A program made the translations under genes and the position numbers. A stretch of DNA of 28,495 nt from a virus. Shown here one piece after another: positions 20,414 to 28,068 of the stretch. The stretch is from positions 1 through 28,495 of the IMG/VR virus record IMGVR_UViG_3300035145_001343; one strand, given 5' to 3'. The notes under the pieces were generated by a model. The model ran no database searches. It saw only the letters and a list, made by a program, of their open reading frames with translations, and was not told the DNA's origin. Within the stretch, counting starts at the first letter, position 1. Each line of letters starts with the position of its first letter.

Positions 20414-21078
20414 GCAATATGTTAATGGCACTATCGGAGCCTTTCGACCCTTCAGTTGAGAAGCAACTCAAGAAGGGGGGCGCAAGCCTTACATACATTC
20501 CAGTAAGCGAGGTCATTACTCGGTTGAACAGAGTGCTTGGTGTGGACATGTGGTCCTACGAGATTCTGTCTTGTGTCCGTGATAGTTTGGACCCCGATTA
20601 CATTGTAGCCCATGTTCGGCTTACTGCCACGTTTGTTCCCACCAATGATGCGCCTGCGCTAACGGTCACAAAGGACGGTATTGGTGGACAGAAGATCAAG
20701 CGCACCAAGAACGGTGATATCGTTGATCTCGGTGACGAGATGAAGGGGGCGGTGTCGGATGCTTTGAAGAAGGCGGCACAGCATTTTGGTGTTGGCTTGT
20801 ATCTCGCTCGTTCCGAAGAGTCGATGAATCTAGAGTACGCTCAAGAGACTGCTGACCAGCCTATCTCACCAGAGCATTTTGAGAAACTGCGTGAAGTCCT
20901 AAACAGTCAGTCGCAGACTACCATTGATGCCTGTCGTGCCCATTGGTCAAAGATTTCTGACAATGCCGAGTTTGCTAATGAGAACGTTACTCGTGACTTG
21001 CTTAAGGCGATGTTGGAGTTTGTTAAGAGCATGAGTGCAGATGATTCCGAGGTGCAAGTAGAGGCCGATGCAGGATAG
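20410..21078 (+). CDS. Rad52/Rad22-like single-strand annealing protein
   Basis: A 222-aa protein of the Rad52 superfamily, which anneals complementary single strands in phage recombination. The core is clear: LTYIPVSEVITRLNRVLG (27-44), WSYEI, HVRLTATF, then KDGIGGQKI and DLGDEMKGAVSDALKKAAQHFGVGLYL (106-132). The C-terminal 80 residues are less conserved. Its start overlaps the previous stop and AGGAG lies just upstream. The PD-(D/E)XK nuclease gene overlaps its end by 11 nt, forming a nuclease-annealase pair like lambda Exo-Beta in logic. Confidence 0.92.
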   Translation: MSNMLMALSEPFDPSVEKQLKKGGASLTYIPVSEVITRLNRVLGVDMWSYEILSCVRDSLDPDYIVAHVRLTATFVPTNDAPALTVTKDGIGGQKIKRTKNGDIVDLGDEMKGAVSDALKKAAQHFGVGLYLARSEESMNLEYAQETADQPISPEHFEKLREVLNSQSQTTIDACRAHWSKISDNAEFANENVTRDLLKAMLEFVKSMSADDSEVQVEADAG

Positions 21079-21856
21079 TCTAGATTTGGGGCCGCTGTCA
21101 TACGAGTACCCGAGGTATATGTCGCCTAGTTCTATCAGCACCTTCCAGCAGTGTCCGCTGAAGTTCAAGTTTTCTAAACTTGACAAACTTCCTACAGAAT
21201 CTACTGAAGCGCAACACTTAGGTTCGTTCGTGCATGAAGTTCTGGAAGAGTTGTTCACTTACCCACGTGAAGAACGGACAGAAGCGACCGCACGCAAGTT
21301 GGCACGGGAGTTGTGGGACAGTAAGTGGTCAGCGGAGTTCCATGCTCTTAGAGAGAAGTGCGATGAGAACGAATTCCGTTGGAAGGCGTGGTGGTGTATT
21401 GAAAACTATTTTGGCATGGAAGACCCTACTTCGTTTGATGCTGAAGGTATTGAAGCCAAGATGGATGGCGACATTGATGGTGTACCAATTTTCGGCATCA
21501 TTGACCGATACACGATTGAAGACGGCAAGTTGGTAATCTCGGACTACAAGACTGGCAAGAAGCCTCGCAAGCAGTATGAGTGGGAGAAGAAGATGCAGAT
21601 TACGATCTACAGTATTCTCCTTAAAGAGTTGACTGGTATGGAAGTTGAACGAGCAGAGTTGCTGTATGTAAAGTCTGGTCAGTTTGCAAGATACGACGTT
21701 GATGAAAAACTTGAGAACGATGTTCGTGTCGAAGTTCGTAACACTTGGGATCAGGTCAAGTCAATGTGTGACTCTGGTGAGTTTGAAACCCGAACCGGCC
21801 CTCTCTGTAACTGGTGTGACTACAAGTCTATCTGCCCCGAGTTTGGAGGGCGATAA
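21068..21856 (+). CDS. Cas4/RecB-like PD-(D/E)XK exonuclease with Fe-S site
   Basis: A 262-aa nuclease. Seen: the GSFVHEVLEEL motif (H56), GIIDRY with the metal-binding Asp, ISDYKTGKK (the D-x-K core, about 158-162) and the QxxxY helix in MQITIYSILL. A [4Fe-4S] staple is complete: C29 in FQQCP and C247, C250, C256 in PLCNWCDYKSICPEF, as in AddB and Cas4. It should resect DNA ends to give the strands used by the Rad52-like partner. No cas1/cas2 gene or CRISPR array is present, so it is a recombination enzyme rather than an adaptation factor. Confidence 0.93.
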   Translation: MQDSLDLGPLSYEYPRYMSPSSISTFQQCPLKFKFSKLDKLPTESTEAQHLGSFVHEVLEELFTYPREERTEATARKLARELWDSKWSAEFHALREKCDENEFRWKAWWCIENYFGMEDPTSFDAEGIEAKMDGDIDGVPIFGIIDRYTIEDGKLVISDYKTGKKPRKQYEWEKKMQITIYSILLKELTGMEVERAELLYVKSGQFARYDVDEKLENDVRVEVRNTWDQVKSMCDSGEFETRTGPLCNWCDYKSICPEFGGR

Positions 21857-21859
21857 CAC

Positions 21860-22318
21860 ATGTCGCAGATAAACAACTTTGCCATGATAGTCTCCGAAGA
21901 CATTAAGAACAATGCTTCACAACAGGACAAAGACTTTCTGCGCCTACCAGAAAACCTTCAATTGTGGAAGGACTGCCTTTTGGAAATCATTAGTACGGTT
22001 TCTGAAAAGATCAGTGAGTTGGAAACAGATATCAACTCGCTGAGAGCAGCATACCCTGATTTTGTTACCGATCCTGCTGCTGGGATGGAAGATCAGAAAA
22101 CTAAGTCGGAGCGCTTTAGATTCTATGCCGAGAAGCGTCTTGCGGAAGTAGATAGGTTGATGACTCTTGGTCAACCTGCCGACCCATCGTTATCACTAGC
22201 CACGTTCTTGCGTGAGGCAATTATTGCGCATAGGAAGTGGCATGAAGATAACGGCTTGGTTAATTCCGAGGGCGATGATTGCTTGTATGCCGCTTTAGAT
22301 GGAGAATGGAAGTTCTGA
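21860..22318 (+). CDS. Conserved phage-type hypothetical protein, 152 aa
   Basis: A 152-aa mostly helical protein with coiled-coil tendency in the first 110 residues (LEIISTVSEKISELETDINSL) and a C-terminal motif FLREAIIAHRKWHEDNG...CLYAALDGEWKF that recurs in small actinophage proteins of unknown function. GGAGG lies about 11 nt before the ATG. It follows the nuclease by 3 nt and its stop overlaps the glycosyltransferase start (TGATG). Confidence 0.8.
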   Translation: MSQINNFAMIVSEDIKNNASQQDKDFLRLPENLQLWKDCLLEIISTVSEKISELETDINSLRAAYPDFVTDPAAGMEDQKTKSERFRFYAEKRLAEVDRLMTLGQPADPSLSLATFLREAIIAHRKWHEDNGLVNSEGDDCLYAALDGEWKF

Positions 22319-23433
22319 TGAAGATTGGTTTCGCATCTAATGACTGGTCTCGTTCTATACAGACTCCGAACGGTATGCCTGTTATGGGAGGTTCAGGACA
22401 TATTAGGGTCGGGCAGTTTATCGGGCCTTTACGCAAGAAAGGTATTGATGTTGCTGTCGGTATTCTTGCTCATAATTCAATGACTGGTACGTTTGGAGTT
22501 CATTCCTTTGACGGTAGCGGTGATCATTTTGATTGTGATGTTATTGTCATGCAGCGTTACATGCACAAGCAGGTGTTGCCTGATATGAAGCGAGCGCAGT
22601 CTGCTGGGCAGATTATCATTAATGATGTAGATGACTGGTATTGGGGGCTTAGCGAAAAGAATGCTGCCTATGCTGCGTCTAAGCCGTCTTTGAATCCTGA
22701 GGAAAACACCCAATGGTACAAAAACATTTTGATGGAATCTGACGCTATTTTGGTTTCGACTCCGTTCCTAGAGAGCAAAATGCTGGAATGGAACGACAAC
22801 GTTTATTTGCAAACAAACTATGTTACTGTTGATCAGTATCGGGATGTTCCAGCGTTTGAATCACCTAATCCGCATAAACTGGTTGTGGGGTGGATGGGGT
22901 CAACTGCCCATAGAAGTGGCGATTTAGAAATTCTGAGACGGTACAGTAGTGAACTAAGTAAGTTTGCTACTTTCCACCATACCGGGGACATTAAAGTTGC
23001 TGGTGTTCCTAGGTTCTATAAAGAAATTGGTGTTAGCGCAGGGCTTGTTTCTACGTCGCCGTTTTTACCACCGTATGAATTACATAAAGGGTTTTTGTTC
23101 CAAGTCGGAATTGTGCCCCTGACCAACATCCCCTTCAACCACGCTAAGTCTTACATCAAGGGCTTAGAGTATGCGGCGGCGGGTGTTCCATTTGTGTGCT
23201 CCTACTCTCCGCAGTATGCGGAATTAGTTTCAGAGCACGGTATAGGTGTAATGGCTGATGATCCGTCTGAGTATCCTCACCTGCTGGAGCAGTTCACTGA
23301 TAGAGACTATCTGGCAGAAACCTCTGCGGATATTCGTAAGAAGGTGAAGAAGTTCGATGTTCGTATTGGGGCAGAACGTCTTTATAAGACGATTCTGAAG
23401 ATACACAAAGGTTATTGGCGTGAAAAGAGGTAA
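22318..23433 (+). CDS. GT-B-type glycosyltransferase
   Basis: A 371-aa enzyme with the two-lobed GT-B layout. The N-terminus is MKIGFASNDWSR with a Gly-rich loop GGSGHIRVGQF; the second lobe starts near VVGWMGSTAHRSGDLE, and the donor-binding helix is in HAKSYIKGLEYAAAGVPFVCS, like the E-x7-E region of GT4 enzymes. It should move a sugar from a nucleotide donor to DNA, a virion protein or a host glycan; the acceptor is unknown. ATG 22318 is chosen over 22279 because it overlaps the previous stop as TGATG. The dehydratase at 8119-9144 could supply its donor. Confidence 0.85.
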   Translation: MKIGFASNDWSRSIQTPNGMPVMGGSGHIRVGQFIGPLRKKGIDVAVGILAHNSMTGTFGVHSFDGSGDHFDCDVIVMQRYMHKQVLPDMKRAQSAGQIIINDVDDWYWGLSEKNAAYAASKPSLNPEENTQWYKNILMESDAILVSTPFLESKMLEWNDNVYLQTNYVTVDQYRDVPAFESPNPHKLVVGWMGSTAHRSGDLEILRRYSSELSKFATFHHTGDIKVAGVPRFYKEIGVSAGLVSTSPFLPPYELHKGFLFQVGIVPLTNIPFNHAKSYIKGLEYAAAGVPFVCSYSPQYAELVSEHGIGVMADDPSEYPHLLEQFTDRDYLAETSADIRKKVKKFDVRIGAERLYKTILKIHKGYWREKR

Positions 23434-23878
23434 GCCACTTCGTCGCACTCCGTTAAAGCGTGGGGATAGTCAGTTGAAGCGTTCCCCTTTGAATAAGCGC
23501 TCAAAGAAAATGCAAACAAAGTATGTTAAACGCAGGGCGCTGGTTGAAGATTTACTAAATGAACGTCCTCTTTGTCAGGCATGTGTAGTCTTTGCTGTGT
23601 ATGACGGTAAGCAGGGTGCAGTAACTGTTAACAGAACTGACGACATTCACGAACTAGTTAACCGATCTCAGGGTGGGAGCATTTTAGACCTCCCTAATTT
23701 ACTAGCGGTATGCCGACCATGCCATACTAGGATAACTGTTAGTCCTAAGCAGGCCGAAGAACTTGGTTTACATTTAGAAAGTTGGTGCAACACCGAAGAG
23801 CACCTTACAGAAGCAGAAAGAGTGAGAAATGAGTGGAAAAACGGGATTGCTACAAAACCTTATTGGTTCAGCGATTGA
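23420..23878 (+). CDS. HNH endonuclease, GTG start
   Basis: A 152-aa HNH nuclease with a very basic N-terminus (KRGKPLRRTPLKRG). The site shows CxxC at 52-55, DIHEL (H77), N93 and CRPCH (C98, C101, H102). The start is GTG with AAAGG upstream, overlapping the glycosyltransferase end by 14 nt. Phage HNH enzymes of this size serve packaging, homing or host-DNA cutting; no intron or intein is visible nearby, so a homing role is not supported. Confidence 0.85.
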   Translation: MKRGKPLRRTPLKRGDSQLKRSPLNKRSKKMQTKYVKRRALVEDLLNERPLCQACVVFAVYDGKQGAVTVNRTDDIHELVNRSQGGSILDLPNLLAVCRPCHTRITVSPKQAEELGLHLESWCNTEEHLTEAERVRNEWKNGIATKPYWFSD

Positions 23879-24728
23879 GCATCATCCAAATTTGTTAGCA
23901 GAAATTAATTTACTGTCCGGCGGCTTTGCGAATCAAGACCTTCCTTGGCTTGATCGTGAAAAGATTGGGGATTTTGTTTTAAGTGATTTTGAGCGGCAGT
24001 GGCGTAATGACGGAGTTTTGATTTTGGATTCTTTCATGCCTGATGATATTATTGAGGCGTATAAGGAGTCATGGATTCAGCACAATCGGATTAACCACGA
24101 CAGACCAATGGGGTATCCGGGCGAGTGCGCTTACTTCCAAGTGCCTAGCCTGATGGAACTAGCGACATACAAGCCCCTTCACCAAATACTAGAATCTCTC
24201 ATTGGAGATCAGATGGGAATCCATTTGAATCTTACTGGTTGGAAGTCAACCACCCGTAACTGGCACCAAGACGGGTACTTAAACCCTGACGCAAACAAAG
24301 ATCACTATCTTGCAGTCTGGGTAGCCCTAGATGATATTCATGAAGATGCTGGACCGTTTGAGTTTGTGCGAGGGAGTCACGTACTCCCCACGATCACACA
24401 GCAGGCAACGAAGCAGAGAATTCCTGTTAATTTGCGAGATGACCCTAACTGGCCAAGGTATTCTGAGGAGTTCCTAACGCCGATGTTTGAAGACATTATT
24501 AGTCGTGGCGGTTTACAGAAGGAGCAGTTTATTGCAAAGAAGGGCGATGTGCTTATTTGGCACGCTCGTCTAATGCACAGGGGTACTGTTCCGAACAATC
24601 CTGATTTGTGGCGTGAAGCAGTTATTCTGCATTACTCTGGTGTAAATCATCGTCCAGATATGCCTCAGGCTAGACAACATAACGATGGTGGCTGGTATTT
24701 CCCCATCCATCAAGACATTGAACTGTAA
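23829..24728 (+). CDS. PhyH-family dioxygenase (second copy)
   Basis: A 299-aa Fe(II)/2-oxoglutarate oxygenase, only distantly like the one at 4899-5864. The metal site is complete: NWHQDGYLNP (H146, D148), then GDVLIWHARLMHRG (H250) and the cosubstrate Arg in LWREAVILHY (R262). The annotated ATG overlaps the HNH gene by 50 nt and has only a weak Shine-Dalgarno, so the true start may be slightly later. It sits between two HNH genes and downstream of a glycosyltransferase, consistent with tailoring of a glycan or base. Confidence 0.88.
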   Translation: MSGKTGLLQNLIGSAIEHHPNLLAEINLLSGGFANQDLPWLDREKIGDFVLSDFERQWRNDGVLILDSFMPDDIIEAYKESWIQHNRINHDRPMGYPGECAYFQVPSLMELATYKPLHQILESLIGDQMGIHLNLTGWKSTTRNWHQDGYLNPDANKDHYLAVWVALDDIHEDAGPFEFVRGSHVLPTITQQATKQRIPVNLRDDPNWPRYSEEFLTPMFEDIISRGGLQKEQFIAKKGDVLIWHARLMHRGTVPNNPDLWREAVILHYSGVNHRPDMPQARQHNDGGWYFPIHQDIEL

Positions 24729-25108
24729 TGCCTACCGATTATGGTAAGAGTGCTAAGGCTAAGGCTACCAAACTTCATAGTCTGTACGTCCGCACTAGAG
24801 ATAACTTTACTTGCCGCTGGTGCGGTGCGACTAAAGAGAGTGGCAAGCAGATTCAATGTGCTCACATTATTTCTCGTAGTATTTCTTCCACTAGGACTGA
24901 CGAGCGTAATGCGGTGGCGCTTTGTGCGTCATGCCATTGGGCACAGTCAAAGAATCCACTTGTTTGGGCAAGATGGCTTGAGGCCGAATTAGGCAGAGAA
25001 TTTCTAGATGATTTGTTAGAGCGTGGCGTTCCGGGGGTCAAGGTTGACTGGGGCGTTGAAGTTGTGCGCTTACAGAACGCTCTTGACCATTTAAAGAATG
25101 CAGGGTAG
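24728..25108 (+). CDS. HNH endonuclease (second copy)
   Basis: A 126-aa HNH nuclease with a basic N-terminus. CRWC (C29, C32), CAHIISR (H46), N61 and CASCHW (C66, C69, H70) give a full zinc-supported ββα-metal site. The ATG overlaps the PhyH stop as TAATG. It is not a close copy of the HNH at 23420-23878, so the two were probably gained separately. Confidence 0.88.
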   Translation: MPTDYGKSAKAKATKLHSLYVRTRDNFTCRWCGATKESGKQIQCAHIISRSISSTRTDERNAVALCASCHWAQSKNPLVWARWLEAELGREFLDDLLERGVPGVKVDWGVEVVRLQNALDHLKNAG

Positions 25109-25111
25109 AAT
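25083..25111 (+). promoter_or_regulatory. Leaderless-type promoter of the 116-aa gene
   Basis: TTGACC (25083-25088), 17 nt, TAGAAT (25106-25111), then AACGAT and the ATG at 25118. It overlaps the end of the HNH gene. Confidence 0.7.
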
Positions 25112-25117
25112 AACGAT

Positions 25118-25468
25118 ATGAATACTGTGCGCAATAAGCCTATCACTCCGGTGGAGGTTGAGAGTGAGTTGATTCGCTTAACTAGCGAGATTGAGGAAGA
25201 GACAGAAGCGTTTGAGGTCTTGGCTAAAGACCATGCGCAAAAAGAAGCCGCTTATAAGAAGCAGTGGTTCAAGGAGTACCTTGCGGCTGAAGGAGCGGTC
25301 AAGCAGAAAGAGAGTTGGGCTGGGTACAAGACCAGCGAACTATATTATGATTCGATGGTTGCAGAAGCGCTCGTTAAAGCAAAGCGTGAAAAACTACATT
25401 CATTACGCACGGCTTGTGATGCGCTTCGTACAATCGCAGCGAATGTTAGATCACAAGCAAAGTTCTAA
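25118..25468 (+). CDS. Coiled-coil hypothetical protein, 116 aa
   Basis: A 116-aa highly charged helical protein with likely coiled coil through most of its length (SEIEEETEAFEVLAKDHAQKE, then VKAKREKLHSLRTACDALRT). Proteins of this form are common near recombination genes in actinophages and have no known activity. It has no Shine-Dalgarno but a promoter with the -10 box 6 nt before the ATG, and heads the operon that runs to the right edge. Confidence 0.8.
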   Translation: MNTVRNKPITPVEVESELIRLTSEIEEETEAFEVLAKDHAQKEAAYKKQWFKEYLAAEGAVKQKESWAGYKTSELYYDSMVAEALVKAKREKLHSLRTACDALRTIAANVRSQAKF

Positions 25469-25477
25469 GGAAAAGAT

Positions 25478-26095
25478 ATGACTGAATATTACCGAGGCGA
25501 TCAGGGATATAGAGACTCTGATATTTTTCAGATTTTCATTGATAAGATGAATACAGGCGAGCCAAAGTCAATTCTTGAAGTTGGTGTAGCGCAGTCACAG
25601 CCCGGAAGATCAACTCACAGCATGGGACGTTTCGATAACCTCAACGAGTATGTTAAGTCAGACTTTGTGGATGATGGTGCTGACGTAGATGTTGTTGCTG
25701 ATATTCACCAGTTGGAAGACACTTTTGAAGCATCTCGTTTTGATGGTTTCGTGGCCCGGTTTGTTTATGAGCATGTTGAAAAGCCGTGGTTAGCATCTGC
25801 TTCAATAAATCGAATTTTAAAGTTAGGCGGATTGGCGCATATTCACACTCACCTAACCTTCCCAATACACGGTTATCCTAACGATTATTTTCGGTTCACA
25901 ACAGATGGGCTAGTTTCTTTGTTTGACGATAGTTTCGGATTCCGTACATTAGCATGTGACTTTCAGTCACCCTGCGCTCTATCCTTTGTTGGTGGACAGA
26001 AAGCGCCTGAGGTGTGGGACGAGTATGCTGCTCAACACAGAAACTACCTAGATGTGCTGTTGGTCGCAGAGAAAGTCGCAGATTATGATTCATAA
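25478..26095 (+). CDS. Class I SAM-dependent methyltransferase-like protein
   Basis: A 205-aa protein with the Rossmann methyltransferase layout: motif I ILEVGVAQS (32-40), an acidic loop DVDVVADIHQL (69-79), motif IV-like FDGFVARFVYEHVEKPW, and the strand after RILKLGGLAHIHTH. It resembles type 11 methyltransferases and those in sugar pathways rather than DNA cytosine or adenine methylases, since no catalytic PC or DPPY motif is seen. AAGG precedes the ATG by about 7 nt. Its end overlaps the ParB-like gene by 11 nt. Confidence 0.8.
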   Translation: MTEYYRGDQGYRDSDIFQIFIDKMNTGEPKSILEVGVAQSQPGRSTHSMGRFDNLNEYVKSDFVDDGADVDVVADIHQLEDTFEASRFDGFVARFVYEHVEKPWLASASINRILKLGGLAHIHTHLTFPIHGYPNDYFRFTTDGLVSLFDDSFGFRTLACDFQSPCALSFVGGQKAPEVWDEYAAQHRNYLDVLLVAEKVADYDS

Positions 26096-26885
26096 CATCG
26101 CAGATAATATTCAAAGCCTAGCAGTAGATATTGCATTATTGCACCCGTTGGAGAACAATGCACGGCGAGGTAATGTTGATGCAATCATGGCGTCTTATGA
26201 TAAGTTTGGTCAGGTAAAGCCTATTGTCGCTGTAGAGAACGATAGTGGTGGTCTTACTGTTATTGCTGGAAACCATCAGTTAGAAGCAGCGAAGCGGCTA
26301 GGTTGGGAGAAGATTGCTGTCTCTATTGTCAATTTGGATAGCGATGACGCACTAGCGTTTGCTCTAGCAGATAACAGAATCTCCGAACTGGGCACTACCG
26401 ATAACGACCTGTTGTATCAGATGCTTACCGATGTCCTAGGGGATGACGAAGAATTTTTTGACGTTCTGGGATGGGACGACTTTTCCGTCGCCGCTATCGA
26501 AAACACGGTAATCTCCGATACGTTCGTTGACACGGTTGATCCGAACGGCGGATGGACTGCGCCAGAGATCGTTGTGAGTGATGCTTCTAGTGGCTCAACT
26601 GCCACGTCACTTCCACCTGCCACTACTCCTACACAAACACCCTCTACTCCCACTACTCCCCCTACGGCTTCTGTAGAAAACGTCGTGACGCAGGGAAGCA
26701 CTGCTGTGGGTGCATCAGGCACTACCAATGCTTCTATTCAGTTCACTCTCGTGTTTGAGGGTGCGGAACAGCAGTCCAAGTGGTATCAGTTCCTACGGTG
26801 GCTACAAGAAGCACCGGCCTATGACGGTGATACTACGAGTGAGCGCCTGCTAGACTTCATCGCACAGCACTCTCCTAGAGGTTAA
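26085..26885 (+). CDS. ParB-like nuclease-domain protein (IbrB-like)
   Basis: A 266-aa protein with an N-terminal ParB/sulfiredoxin-fold domain: NARRGNVDAIMASYDKFGQVKPIVA (26-50) and the phosphate-binding AGNHQLEAAKRLGW (61-74), then ALADNRISELG. A Pro/Thr-rich linker (about 165-200) joins a separate C-terminal domain (TLVFEGAEQQSKWYQFLRWLQE) of unknown function. There is no ParA partner and no HTH of chromosomal ParB, so plasmid-type partition is unlikely. The PAPS-reductase-like gene starts 1 nt after its stop, the same pairing as IbrB with IbrA. Confidence 0.88.
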   Translation: MIHNIADNIQSLAVDIALLHPLENNARRGNVDAIMASYDKFGQVKPIVAVENDSGGLTVIAGNHQLEAAKRLGWEKIAVSIVNLDSDDALAFALADNRISELGTTDNDLLYQMLTDVLGDDEEFFDVLGWDDFSVAAIENTVISDTFVDTVDPNGGWTAPEIVVSDASSGSTATSLPPATTPTQTPSTPTTPPTASVENVVTQGSTAVGASGTTNASIQFTLVFEGAEQQSKWYQFLRWLQEAPAYDGDTTSERLLDFIAQHSPRG

Positions 26886-26886
26886 C

Positions 26887-28059
26887 ATGCCTAGACGCAG
26901 AATGTTTTTGGACATGAACTGTGTGGACGCTGCACGGCACAGAATTCGCCATATCTACGACACGTTCGACACTGTGTGCGTTCAGTTTTCTGGCGGCAAA
27001 GACTCTACTGCGTGTCTGTATTTAGCAAAAGAAGTTCATGATGAGCGAGGCTTAGGCCCCGTCAAGGTTATTTTCCGTGACGAAGAAATGCTGTCTCCCT
27101 CTATTGAAGAGTATGTCAAGCGTGTCAGCGAATATGACTGGGTAGACATGGAGTGGTATTGCTTACCTCAAGGCCAAGAGTTGTGGGTTCTGGGCGCTAG
27201 ACAGTACGTGTTGCTGTGGTCTAAGTACCGAGAGTCACAGGGGCGGTTGTTCCGGCCTTATCCTGAGAACGCCATTCGTGCGGAACACTTTGGGCTAGAC
27301 CCAAACGAGGCAATCCCTAAGCGAATTGATGAGTACACCATGCAGGGCAAGAAGGGACGTACTGCGTTCATTACGGGTATCCGTGCTAACGAGTCGATGA
27401 TCCGGTATCGGACTGTTACGCAAAAACTCCACGAAAACTACATTAACCGTCCATTCCAGTTGTCTAAAGCGATTCCCCTCCGCTTCGCTAAGATCATTTA
27501 CGATTGGACATCTGACGATGTTTTGAAGTACATCACAGAAGAGCACGATGCAGAGTACTGCGCATACTACGACTATGCGGCGATGAGTGGCGCAAATCAG
27601 CGTGTGGGTATTCCGCTTCACTCGGTTGCGGCCCGAAGACTTACGGACGTTATCCGCACTGAACCAGAGTTCTACGATGAGTTAGTCCGGTGCTTCCCTT
27701 CTATTGAAGCACAGCGTCAGTTGTGGTCAGAGTTTGATATTGAGATGGTTATTGACTTGTACTCTAGCATGGGCTGGAAGGGAGTCAAATATTGTATTGA
27801 CGACAATATCTTGACAGACGGATTGCACAAGGCGGCGATGCTTTACTCCAATGAGTTCAAGAAGCGCCACGCTAAAGACCCTTACGGGTACCCGATTGAC
27901 CATTTGGTACGAACTCTTCTACTGAACGCTTTCTTTGGTACACCAAGTCCTGTTGGTCCGAAGACCAAGGCGCACAATAAGCGAGTTGCGTTGTTTGAGC
28001 AGGAAGAGCAGATACTGATGGATGCGGACACCCTTGACTTGCAGGATGACACTAGGTAG
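26887..28059 (+). CDS. PAPS-reductase-like PP-loop protein (IbrA-like)
   Basis: A 390-aa adenine-nucleotide alpha-hydrolase family protein. The PP-loop is SGGKDST (35-41), which binds the pyrophosphate of ATP or PAPS. It lacks a clear C-terminal sulphite-transfer Cys motif of true PAPS reductases, and its size and charged C-terminus fit IbrA/DndC-like enzymes that adenylate or thiolate other targets. AGAGG lies 5 nt before the ATG. It is flanked on both sides by ParB-domain genes, which suggests a three-part system. Possible roles are nucleic-acid modification or resistance to host defence. Confidence 0.88.
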   Translation: MPRRRMFLDMNCVDAARHRIRHIYDTFDTVCVQFSGGKDSTACLYLAKEVHDERGLGPVKVIFRDEEMLSPSIEEYVKRVSEYDWVDMEWYCLPQGQELWVLGARQYVLLWSKYRESQGRLFRPYPENAIRAEHFGLDPNEAIPKRIDEYTMQGKKGRTAFITGIRANESMIRYRTVTQKLHENYINRPFQLSKAIPLRFAKIIYDWTSDDVLKYITEEHDAEYCAYYDYAAMSGANQRVGIPLHSVAARRLTDVIRTEPEFYDELVRCFPSIEAQRQLWSEFDIEMVIDLYSSMGWKGVKYCIDDNILTDGLHKAAMLYSNEFKKRHAKDPYGYPIDHLVRTLLLNAFFGTPSPVGPKTKAHNKRVALFEQEEQILMDADTLDLQDDTR

Positions 28060-28068
28060 GCTATTTAG

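Noticed and set aside
21068-21856. Cas4-like nuclease as evidence for a CRISPR locus
   Set aside because: No repeat-spacer array and no cas1 or cas2 gene was seen; the Rad52-like neighbour indicates a recombination role.
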